64,000 nt of DNA from Barrientosiimonas humi (GTDB taxonomy: Bacteria; Actinomycetota; Actinomycetes; Actinomycetales; Dermatophilaceae). Location of the stretch: the NCBI RefSeq assembly GCF_006716095.1, contig NZ_VFOK01000001.1:3131375-3195374 (forward strand), read 5' to 3'. Each line of letters starts with the position of its first letter. The first letter of the stretch is position 1. This document shows, in pieces, positions 1-7,160 of the stretch. The notes beneath the pieces were generated by a model that had not been told where the DNA came from, ran no database searches, and was given only the letters and a program-made list of their open reading frames with translations. The position numbers and the translations under genes were made by a program.

Positions 1-57
1 CAAGTGCACTCTCAGGAGACCCGGCCGACGCGGGCGCAAACCTCGCCAGCCGGCGCC

Positions 58-284
58 TCAGAGGAGCGCGGCGACCTTGTGCGCGGTCTCCTTGGCCGAC
101 CCGGGGTTCTGGCCGGTCACCAGGTTGCCGTCGACGACGGCGTTGGAGACGAAGGGGAGGAGCGCCTTGGAGTAGTTGGCGCCGGCGGGAGCTCGTAGAT
201 GCGCGGGTGCGGGTCGGTGTCCTCGGCGAGCTTCTTGGCCTCGGGCTCGAGGTAGGCAGTGGTGGGGGCGGGCAGGTCGGTCAT
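58..284 (-). pseudogene. Chimeric remnant: alpha/beta-hydrolase N-terminus joined to DJ-1/PfpI C-terminus
   Basis: Reading from an ATG at 284, the first ~35 residues (MTDLPAPTTAYLEPEAKKLA... IYELPP) resemble the start of alpha/beta-hydrolase-fold esterases. At about 180 the meaningful frame shifts, and the remaining ~42 residues to a TGA at 58 (GANYSK... VVDGNLVTGQNP) are the typical C-terminal end of a DJ-1/PfpI glutamine amidotransferase-like protein. Neither part carries a catalytic domain: the hydrolase nucleophile elbow and the DJ-1 cysteine are both absent. The simplest reading is a deletion that fused the 5' end of one gene to the 3' end of another, leaving a dead remnant. The family calls rest on short stretches and are tentative. 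Confidence 0.5.
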
Positions 285-598
285 GGCGTCGTTCCTTCTG
301 CTCGGGGGCCGGTCGTCGTGCGTCATCGACGCTCCGGAGCGGGCGGGGCGAGGAGGAGTGCCGCACACGACACCTTTGGTGCGGATCGCGACACGGTCGT
401 GTTTGGCTCGACTGGCCTCCGTGCGCGCCGGCGGACCGGCGGCGAGGGCATCGCCGTGAGAGTGCACAACACGCCCATCTCGGGCGCCGAGCAGGGGCCA
501 CTTGTGCACACTCACGCAGCGGCTCCCCGAACTCGGCTGGTCACAGCCGGGTGCTGTCACACCTCGCCCATACGGTCCCGTCATTCGACGGAGGGGAG
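285..598. other. Non-coding stretch with no recognised feature
   Basis: This interval separates the divergent remnant and the DUF4262 gene. I see no convincing gene, RNA or repeat, only a GGAGGGGAG Shine-Dalgarno at its right edge (590–598) that serves the next gene. Confidence 0.5.
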
Positions 599-604
599 AT
601 GGAG

Positions 605-1078
605 ATGACCGACGCACAGACCCAGGCGTGGCTCGACCAGGAGGACGCGATGGTGCGCGACTGCGTCCGCGAGCACGGGTGCTTCTTGCAGTACGTCTGC
701 GCAGAGCCGGAGACGAGATCGGCGAGCTTCTGCTACTCGACGGGGTTCTTCGGCCTCGGGCACCCGGAGCTGATCGTGTTCGGCCTGGCCCCGCAATCGG
801 CCGGCGGGATGCTCAACTGGTGCTTCGCCGAGGTCAAGGCGGGCAAGATCATGATGCCGGGCGAGATCCTCAAGTTCGGCGACGGCTGCGGTCGAGCGCG
901 CGTCGAGGAGTTCCCCAACCCGGGAGAGATGCTGCTCAGCGCGAACCGGTTCTACCAGCGGCCGCCGGAGTTCTCGGTGCCGGCGTACCAGCTGACCTGG
1001 GACGTCAACGGCGCCTTCCCGGAGGACCCGGGCTATCCGTACGGCCCGCACCAGCAGCCCCGCCCCGGGACTCTGTAG
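605..1078 (+). CDS. DUF4262 domain protein
   Basis: This 157-residue protein belongs by pattern to the DUF4262 family, small actinobacterial proteins of unknown function. The family look is seen in an early segment with H and C residues (VREHGCFLQYV), the FCYSTGFFGLGHPELIVFGL stretch typical of the domain, and a MLNWCF segment after it. The start at 605 is preferred because the GGAGGGGAG ribosome site at 590–598 lies 6 bases upstream; an in-frame ATG at 599 directly abuts that site and is less likely. No signal peptide or membrane segment is seen. It stands alone between a pseudogene and the old end of the CRISPR array, and nothing in its sequence links it to CRISPR function. Confidence 0.75.
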   Translation: MTDAQTQAWLDQEDAMVRDCVREHGCFLQYVCAEPETRSASFCYSTGFFGLGHPELIVFGLAPQSAGGMLNWCFAEVKAGKIMMPGEILKFGDGCGRARVEEFPNPGEMLLSANRFYQRPPEFSVPAYQLTWDVNGAFPEDPGYPYGPHQQPRPGTL

Positions 1079-1940
1079 AACGCGCGGTGAACGCGGCAGT
1101 GATCGACCCGGCGTGGCCGGACGAACCTCGACCACGGAGTGCGGGGTGAGCTAGCCCTATCGCGCTGACTCAAACGGACGGCACCCTCGACCCCCGCAAG
1201 CGCGAGGCTGGCAGGGCTGCCACGCCGTCGGTGCCCGGGCCCGCCCCTCGACCCCCACGAGCGCGGGGCGCACGGCGTCGCCGGCCAGAGCTGGCTCATG
1301 CCGTTGGCTCTACCCCCGAGGAGCGCGGGGAGAACCCTCGACGCTGCCGCCGATCCAGGTGTTGGTGCCTCTACCCCGCGACCGCGGGTAGAACTCGGAC
1401 CAGCCGCCGCTGCTCGGCGCGACGTACCCTCTACCCCCGCGCCTGCGGGGAGAACAAGATCCGGCATGGCAGATCGGGTCGCGGCAGGCCTCTACCCCCG
1501 CGACCGCGGGTAGAACTTCAGCGGCCACCAGTCGTAGCCGCCCACGTCGCCTCGCCCCGCGACCGCGGGGAGAACACGACGAGCCGCGCGAACTCGAACA
1601 CCAGCGAGCCTCGACCCCCGCGACCGCGGGGAGAACTCCGGCAGCGGCACGAGCCGGACGTGCCCGCCCCCTCGACCCCCGCGACCGCGGGGAGAACTAC
1701 CGCAGGTCCTTGTCGGTCATCCCGCGGGCCCTCTACCCCCGCGACCGCGGGGAGAACTCCAACGCGCTGAATCCCTATAGCGGACAGGAGCCTCCACCCC
1801 CGCGACCGCGGGGCAGACCCCGGGATCACCGACGCCGGGGGCGGGTTCGGGCCTCCACCCCCGCGACCGCGGGGCAGACGTCATCACCCGACCCAGGGCG
1901 TCGACCTGGGGCCCTCCACCCCCGCGACCGCGGGGCAGAC

Positions 1941-2062
1941 CGGGCTCGGCCGCGAGCCTGGTCCAGGTCGGCGCCATCACCCCCGCGACCGCGGGGCAGA
2001 CACCTGCGGGATGCGCTCGTCGCCGGGGCACACCCCTCCACCCCCGCGACCGCGGGGCAGAC
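1941..2062 (-). repeat. First copy of a 122-bp tandem duplication inside the CRISPR array
   Basis: Two complete repeat–spacer units (spacers starting cgggctcggccg and acctgcgggatg on the plus strand) recur immediately downstream at 2063–2184 with the same order and the same variant repeat. This indicates homologous recombination between repeats or slippage, not two independent acquisitions. Confidence 0.93.
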
Positions 2063-2184
2063 CGGGCTCGGCCGCGAGCCTGGTCCAGGTCGGCGCCATC
2101 ACCCCCGCGACCGCGGGGCAGACACCTGCGGGATGCGCTCGTCGCCGGGGCACACCCCTCCACCCCCGCGACCGCGGGGCAGAC
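2063..2184 (-). repeat. Second copy of the 122-bp duplication in the CRISPR array
   Basis: This is the partner of the 1941–2062 block. It contains the CCATCA variant repeat at 2096 and the same two spacers. Confidence 0.93.
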
Positions 2185-3221
2185 GACGCAGTGAACTCGC
2201 CGGCCTTCCAGCAGGGGCCTCCACCCCCGCGACCGCGGGGCAGACTCCGCTGTCCCGGTGCACCCGCCCGCCGAGTGGCCTCCACCCCCGCGACCGCGGG
2301 GCAGACCGCCTGATGATGGCTTGCGCGCGCACGTGGGCGCCTCCACCCCCGCGACCGCGGGGCAGACGGCAAGCAGCCGGTCGCCGGGTTCGACCTGACG
2401 CCTCCACCCCCGCGACCGCGGGGCAGACCCCGTACATCAAGCGTCCGTTCGCGGCTGGTGGCCTCCACCCCCGCGACCGCGGGGCAGACGCGCGGGTGCC
2501 GACCGGCGCCGAGACGTGTGCGCCTCCACCCCCGCGACCGCGGGGCAGACTCCGAGACGCGCCAACCCATTCCGCGCGCGGCCCCTCCACCCCCGCGACC
2601 GCGGGGCAGACGGCGGCTCCCACCCGTCGGCACTGAGGGCGAAGCCTCCACCCCCGCGACCGCGGGGCAGACCCGGACTTGCCCGAGCCGGGCGAGTATC
2701 GAGGCCCTCCACCCCCGCGACCGCGGGGCAGACGTCGGGTCGCTGGTCTCGACGGTGACGTCGTCCCCTCCACCCCCGCGACCGCGGGGCAGACCCCACG
2801 TCGTAGGCCGCGGTGGTGCGCATCGTCCCTCCACCCCCGCGACCGCGGGGCAGACGTGGTGCCGGACCCGAGCGTGGACGTGCCGCCCCCTCCACCCCCG
2901 CGACCGCGGGGCAGACACGCGCCGTAGTCCGCGTACTTCTCGAACGACGCCTCCACCCCCGCGACCGCGGGGCAGACCCAAGGACGGCGGCCAACGGCGA
3001 TTCGTCATGGCCTCCACCCCCGCGACCGCGGGGCAGACACGATCTACCGCGACGGGTCGGCGTACGCCGACCCTCCACCCCCGCGACCGCGGGGCAGACG
3101 GGTTTTTTCAAATCGTCTCAGATTGTGAAAAGCCTCCACCCCCGCGACCGCGGGGCAGACCGCACGGCGTACAGCGGGCGCCCGGCGGCGTCCCCTCCAC
3201 CCCCGCGACCGCGGGGCAGAC

Positions 3222-3300
3222 ACTTCCTGACCTGCAACGACGCGCGACTGATGGCGCATTCTCATTCAGTTCGCGCGCCCACGGGTTCCAGCCCAAACGG
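3222..3300 (-). promoter_or_regulatory. Candidate CRISPR leader overlapping the 3' end of csb2
   Basis: The leader-proximal repeat ends at 3221 and the csb2 stop codon is at 3262–3264, leaving only 40 bp of non-coding sequence. Any leader of usual length must include the last codons of csb2, or the array is transcribed by read-through from the cas operon. I see no clear -10/-35 pair in this stretch. Its role is inferred from position only. Confidence 0.4.
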
Positions 3301-4530
3301 ACCTAGTTGAAGCGGGCCAGCGACCTCCCGATCAAGGAGCAAGGAGACGTGAGTGAGGCCGGGGTGGAACTCCACCCGCGGCGCGCGCATGTCCCTGGCC
3401 ACGTCGTGCACAGTGACTTCCTGAAGCTCTGCCCCGTGCTGCGCGGCCAGACGCTGACACTCATCCAGGAGGCGCCCAGGCTCGGCCGGCACCGGAACCT
3501 GCGTGGTCCAGGCAGCAGACCGGCCCAGCACGCGCTGGAGCACCAGCTTCCGCACTGAGTTGAGGTTGTCTCGCCGCGGAGCCGTGACGCTGACGTGTCC
3601 CTCCCGCACCAGGCGCACCGCCTCGGGCCCCTGCCCCCGAACCAAGACCTCACGCAGGCCATGGGTCTCCAGCCCTCGATGGTTCTGCGTCACGAGAACT
3701 GGCACCGCAAGCACGTCGTCCGACAGCTGAGAACCAAGCGCCAGCAACGCTTCTGGCGCGGCGGCAGGTGTGAACCGGTACACGACGGCGTCGGCCCACC
3801 ACCGCTGCACGTCGCCGAGTCGCGCCGTGGACCACGACTCAACCTCGACCGTCTCGGTGGCTGCACTCACCGCATAGGTCGCCATCGGGCGGGCGCCGAG
3901 CGAGGGGTGAAATCCCGGGCGACCAAACGCCCTGCGCTGCGCCTCACGCTTGTCGAGAGCGGCCAGCAAGCCCGAGGTAGCGACCCGCACCCGGCGGGAG
4001 CCCTGCTCCGCAGGCGACCACACTTCGCGCCCCTTCGACATGGCCGCTACGTCTGCGTGTTCGAGCACGTAAGCATCCACCACGGCGGGAGATGTCGGGC
4101 GCCCGAGGTAAGGGATCTCGGCCATCACCGCTTGCAGGCCTCCGAGCTCGGCTGGGTCCAACGGCACATCCGCGAAGACGTACGACACACACCCGTCCGC
4201 CACGGTCGTCCCACGGCGCGCGGGCTTGCTGATCGTGCCGGTGAGACCACCGCGTTCGATGCGTCCGGTCGACAGATCGAGGTCAGCATCAACGCGCACC
4301 CACGTGGTGACGTTGCCCGCGCGCTCTCCGCTGCGCGGCACCACCATCGTCGGAGGCGCCAGGCCGAACATGGCCCTGGCAACCTCGACCCCCTCGCCGC
4401 GGCCGTACGCCGTCGCCAGGGTGGCGCTCGCAAGCCGGGCTGGCGAGGGGGGCCACTCCGCCGACCCGCGTTCGTCGTGCGCTTGAAACTCACCGAGCGG
4501 GAAGCGGACGTCGACCACCAGGTCAGGCAC
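3262..4530 (-). CDS. csb2: CRISPR-associated Csb2 (Cas5-like, I-G type) with reduced Cas6-like C-terminus
   Basis: The 422-residue protein is the Cas5-type subunit expected to hold the 5' handle of the crRNA in the Cascade complex. Its N-terminus has the family pattern LVVDVRF...EWPPSPARL (residues ~3–35), as in GSU0054/Csb2 proteins. The C-terminus reads VAGPLQLGPFGLEPVG. In full-length Csb2 (usually nearer 500 residues), the GPL.LG segment continues into a basic glycine-rich loop belonging to the fused Cas6 domain. Here that loop is missing, so processing activity may be lost. The GTG start at 4530 overlaps the csb1 stop by 8 bases, indicating coupling. The gene is last in the operon, and the CRISPR array begins 40 bases after its stop. 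The loss of Cas6 function is inference. Confidence 0.8.
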   Translation of the reverse strand: MPDLVVDVRFPLGEFQAHDERGSAEWPPSPARLASATLATAYGRGEGVEVARAMFGLAPPTMVVPRSGERAGNVTTWVRVDADLDLSTGRIERGGLTGTISKPARRGTTVADGCVSYVFADVPLDPAELGGLQAVMAEIPYLGRPTSPAVVDAYVLEHADVAAMSKGREVWSPAEQGSRRVRVATSGLLAALDKREAQRRAFGRPGFHPSLGARPMATYAVSAATETVEVESWSTARLGDVQRWWADAVVYRFTPAAAPEALLALGSQLSDDVLAVPVLVTQNHRGLETHGLREVLVRGQGPEAVRLVREGHVSVTAPRRDNLNSVRKLVLQRVLGRSAAWTTQVPVPAEPGRLLDECQRLAAQHGAELQEVTVHDVARDMRAPRVEFHPGLTHVSLLLDREVAGPLQLGPFGLEPVGARTE

Positions 4531-5680
4531 CGCCGTCCGCCTCGACTAGCTCGCGGTCGGACTTCTCGAGAAGCTGGCCGAGGATCGACTTCGGCGGGAT
4601 CGTGACCGTGACGGGACCCTCCCACCCAGCCCGCGAACCCAGCTCGCGAACCAGAGCCACCAGCTCCTCGCCGCTGGGGAGGCTCACCTCCTCGGCGTCG
4701 ACGGCGTGCCGGACCAGCGTGGCCTTGGGGGCGTTCACGATGCGGAGCTCGGTTCCGGCTCGAAGCCGCGCGTCCTGCGCCGCGACTTCGCGAAGCAGCA
4801 AAGCCAGGGCCACCATGAGCGCGTTGGCGTCGGCGGCGTCCTGGTCGGCCCAGCCGAAACGTCGGAGCCCCGAGAAGGACAGGAACCAGTGGCCGACGAT
4901 GGACTCATACGTCACGTCGACGGGTGCCTTCTCGATCGCGGTAGGCGGCATGGAGCCCAGCCCTAGTGCGCTCGGACCGACCTCGTCCTTGCTCCCGCCC
5001 TGCTTGGCCTGAGGCCCGAACAAGGTGTCCTGCTTCGCCGCCATCCGGTGCCGCCTGGCCACGCCAGTCGCGACGATCTCAGCCGTCACGATGCGAGCAG
5101 ACCTCGCGTCGCTGTGCACCTTCGCGTAGCCCTCGAACGCGTCAGCGAGCTCCTTGCCGAAGACCTTGGTGTTGCGATCGAGCTTCTTCTGGCTGACCGT
5201 GTGCGAGTGCCACCACCCGAAGATCGGACTCGTCGGGAACCAGCGCACCAGCGCCCCAGCGTTGGATGTCGTGGCTTGCTGAATCTCCTGGAACGGAATG
5301 CCCGCTTCCTCCAGCTGCACCCGAGCGGCGCGCCACGTGGCGTCAGCCTGCCGATGCGACAGGCGGACCGAGGTGGTGAGCAAACCACCGTCCTCGTCGA
5401 CGAACCTGACGAGCGGGTACCCGATGTCCTCGGCGACTGCCTCCACGGCCGCCTCCATGCGGGAGGCCTGCGATCCCCACGAATCGATCGTGACGGCCAC
5501 CCTGCCGTCCGGGAGCGTGAACTCGCCCTGAACCACACGTCCGCCAGCCTGCATGGTGCCGGCCGGGGGCGTCACGGTCTCCCCGATCAGCGACTCGAAT
5601 CCCGTGGTGAACTGCAGCCCTGCCACGTCACGGTCGGAGATCCAACCCTGGACGAGATCGACGTACTTCTGGGTCTTCAT
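4523..5680 (-). CDS. csb1: CRISPR-associated Csb1 (Cas7 backbone subunit, I-G type)
   Basis: This 385-residue protein is the Cas7-family backbone subunit that coats the spacer part of crRNA. The diagnostic Csb1 segment is visible at residues ~65–80 as TIDSWGSQASRMEAAV, the counterpart of the family's DSxxSQANRME motif, with TPPAGT upstream in place of the usual FPPT-type patch. A second family segment, SPIFGWWHSHT, follows near residue 155. The ATG at 5680 overlaps the stop of the upstream cas6e-like gene (ATGA). No signal peptide or membrane segment is present. The call to Csb1, not the I-E Cas7 (Cse4/CasC), rests on the DSxxSQ motif, and it matters because the adjacent processing nuclease is I-E-like. 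Confidence 0.85.
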   Translation of the reverse strand: MKTQKYVDLVQGWISDRDVAGLQFTTGFESLIGETVTPPAGTMQAGGRVVQGEFTLPDGRVAVTIDSWGSQASRMEAAVEAVAEDIGYPLVRFVDEDGGLLTTSVRLSHRQADATWRAARVQLEEAGIPFQEIQQATTSNAGALVRWFPTSPIFGWWHSHTVSQKKLDRNTKVFGKELADAFEGYAKVHSDARSARIVTAEIVATGVARRHRMAAKQDTLFGPQAKQGGSKDEVGPSALGLGSMPPTAIEKAPVDVTYESIVGHWFLSFSGLRRFGWADQDAADANALMVALALLLREVAAQDARLRAGTELRIVNAPKATLVRHAVDAEEVSLPSGEELVALVRELGSRAGWEGPVTVTIPPKSILGQLLEKSDRELVEADGGA

Positions 5681-6294
5681 GCGTGCGCTCCTGCCAAGAC
5701 GCTGGCCGCGGCGACCGGCACGACCATCCCCAAGCCGTACGCTCTGCCGCGCCCGATCCCGTTGGCCAGCACCTTCTTGGCCGCGTCCGCAGCCACGTCC
5801 GCAACGACGAACGACAGGTCTCGCACGGTGAACCGGACTCGACGCTCGCCCCGCACGCCGTAGCCGCGGGCCGCCGACCATGCGAGGTCTTCGACGTCGA
5901 TCCCGTGCCGTGCGAGCAGGCCGGTTGCCCACGCCGCCATTTCCTCGTCGGTCACCGGTCTGACCCGGACCGCACCATCAACGGTGTTCCGCTTCTCTGC
6001 GGCCACGAGAGCGACGCAGCGCGTGCCCGACACCAGCGGCGGGGTCTCGATCGGTCGCCCTCCGGGCACTGTCGCCCCCGCACTGCGCACCCGAAGCCGC
6101 ACGTCTCCCGGTTCACCCAGGGGATCTGATGGCAGGTCGACGCGAAACTGCGAGCCGGTGTCGATGCGGATTCCCGCTGACCGACCGTGCATGTCGGGGA
6201 GGAGCTTGCAGAACCAGCCGTGCGTGGCCTCCGGCTGTGCGACGGTCTTGAGCAGGTCGGTGGACAACGGGTAGTCGATGACGAGGTCGGTCAT
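5677..6294 (-). CDS. cas6e: Cas6e-like crRNA-processing endoribonuclease
   Basis: The 205-residue protein has the layout of Cas6e (Cse3/CasE). An early PEATHGWFCKLLPD segment matches the position of the catalytic histidine region of Cas6e, making His25 the candidate. A mid-protein RVRPVTDEEMAAWA segment follows, and the C-terminal glycine-rich loop GIGRGRAYGLGMVV is the Cas6 hallmark. Length (200–220 residues) also fits Cas6e. It would cut the hairpin of each repeat to release crRNAs, which agrees with the I-E-type 28-bp repeats next door. Its ATG at 6294 overlaps the csb3-like stop by 4 bases, and its own stop overlaps the csb1 start by 4 bases. Canonical I-G loci rely on the Cas6 domain fused in Csb2, so a separate Cas6e here is unexpected. 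Confidence 0.8.
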   Translation of the reverse strand: MTDLVIDYPLSTDLLKTVAQPEATHGWFCKLLPDMHGRSAGIRIDTGSQFRVDLPSDPLGEPGDVRLRVRSAGATVPGGRPIETPPLVSGTRCVALVAAEKRNTVDGAVRVRPVTDEEMAAWATGLLARHGIDVEDLAWSAARGYGVRGERRVRFTVRDLSFVVADVAADAAKKVLANGIGRGRAYGLGMVVPVAAASVLAGAHA

Positions 6295-7160
6295 GACGAT
6301 GAAACCCTTCTGATCGAGTCGAACCTGGATGCTTTGGTGCCGCCGCCGATCGACCGGACCGACGCGGTGAAGGTGGGCCACGACGCAGGATGGATGTCGT
6401 TGATCACAAGCTGCGCCACGGCAGATGCACCCATCGGCGCAGGGTTGAGGCTCCAGACGAGCCCAGCGCCACCTTCCGCGTCGAGGGTGCCGGGCAGGAG
6501 CTGGAGCACGCCCACGAGAGCCAACAGCTCCACGACAGGCACAGCCGCCGCCGACTCTGTCCCGAGGGTCAGCCGTGGGGATGTCTCCGCCACGGAGAAC
6601 CTCAGGACCATCGAGTCGGTGATGAATCGGGGAGCGTCCCCATCGAGGAGGGCATGTACGTCGTCGAGCAGCAGCTGCCGTTGTTGCGCACGGTGCTGAG
6701 CCGAATCCTTTCCCCTCTTCGCGGGAGGCCACAGGTCTGCGCAGGACTTGCGGACGTAGCTGCGACCCGAAATGAGGATGAGAGCAGCCGACTTGACCTG
6801 CGGATCCGCCGGGATGACGGCACCGCCCTTGGTCCCGCCGACGTCCATCGTTCGCAGGACATCATCAAGGGCTGGGCTGTCCCACGACTGAGCGCACAGG
6901 TCAGCCAACGCGGACCACGCCGGTGTCGTAGACCGAAGGGTCGCCACGTCGGGCAGCGGGAAGTTCTCCGGAGCGGTGAGATTCTCCAGCTGGTCCACGA
7001 CCGAGCGGGCAACATCACCCGCCTCCTTCTCGTGTGTGAGGGCGGGGGTCCCCGACTCTAGGAAAGAGAGCGTCCCGTCGGACAGGGCAGCGAGGCCGAG
7101 CGCGGCAAGGAACCCGGACGGGTGTCCACCGTCGAGCGCAGTCAGTTCCCACGTCGTCAT
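6291..7160 (-). CDS. csb3: Csb3-like / Cas8-type large-subunit protein of subtype I-G
   Basis: The 289-residue protein starts WELTALDGGHPSGFLAALGL, the N-terminal pattern of GSU0052/Csb3-type proteins that stand in for the Cas8 large subunit in some I-U loci. A large subunit recognises the protospacer-adjacent motif and recruits Cas3; that role is transferred from family context. It is much shorter than Csx17 (about 700 residues), the large subunit of other I-G loci. No Cse1 or Cse2 gene accompanies it. The ATG at 7160 overlaps the cas3 stop (ATGA), so cas3 and this gene are coupled. The family assignment relies on the N-terminal motif and on position between cas3 and csb1, so it is less secure than csb1 or cas3. 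Confidence 0.65.
   Translation of the reverse strand: MTTWELTALDGGHPSGFLAALGLAALSDGTLSFLESGTPALTHEKEAGDVARSVVDQLENLTAPENFPLPDVATLRSTTPAWSALADLCAQSWDSPALDDVLRTMDVGGTKGGAVIPADPQVKSAALILISGRSYVRKSCADLWPPAKRGKDSAQHRAQQRQLLLDDVHALLDGDAPRFITDSMVLRFSVAETSPRLTLGTESAAAVPVVELLALVGVLQLLPGTLDAEGGAGLVWSLNPAPMGASAVAQLVINDIHPASWPTFTASVRSIGGGTKASRFDSIRRVSSS

Larger units (their letters stand above)
1185..3221 (-). CRISPR. CRISPR array, 34 repeats of ~28 bp, 61-bp period, I-E-like repeat
   Basis: I count 34 repeats, starting at 1185, 1246, 1307 and then about every 61 bp to 3194, with spacers of mostly 33 bp. On the minus strand the modern repeat begins GTCTGCCCCGC, forms a hairpin through its GC palindrome, and ends GGGGGTGGAGG. 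That layout (28 bp, GT start, hairpin, ~8-base 3' handle) is typical of subtype I-E. Twenty-four repeats from 1791 to 3221 end in CAGAC on the plus strand and are nearly identical. The ten from 1185 to 1757 end in AGAAC and become degenerate toward 1185. The uniform end therefore marks the leader side, next to csb2, and the array is transcribed leftward. Repeats at 1974 and 2096 read CCATCA instead of CCTCCA because of a duplication. Confidence 0.98.

Noticed and set aside
1185-3221. Assigning the whole system to subtype I-E from the repeats
   Set aside because: Cse1, Cse2 and I-E Cas7/Cas5 are missing, Cas3 has its HD domain at the C-terminus, and Csb1/Csb2 motifs are present.
1710-3310. Long open frames on both strands over the CRISPR array, with repeated Pro/Arg/Gly peptides
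   Set aside because: They are translations of the repeat array itself. The 61-bp period shifts frame each unit and stops are rare in GC-rich repeats.
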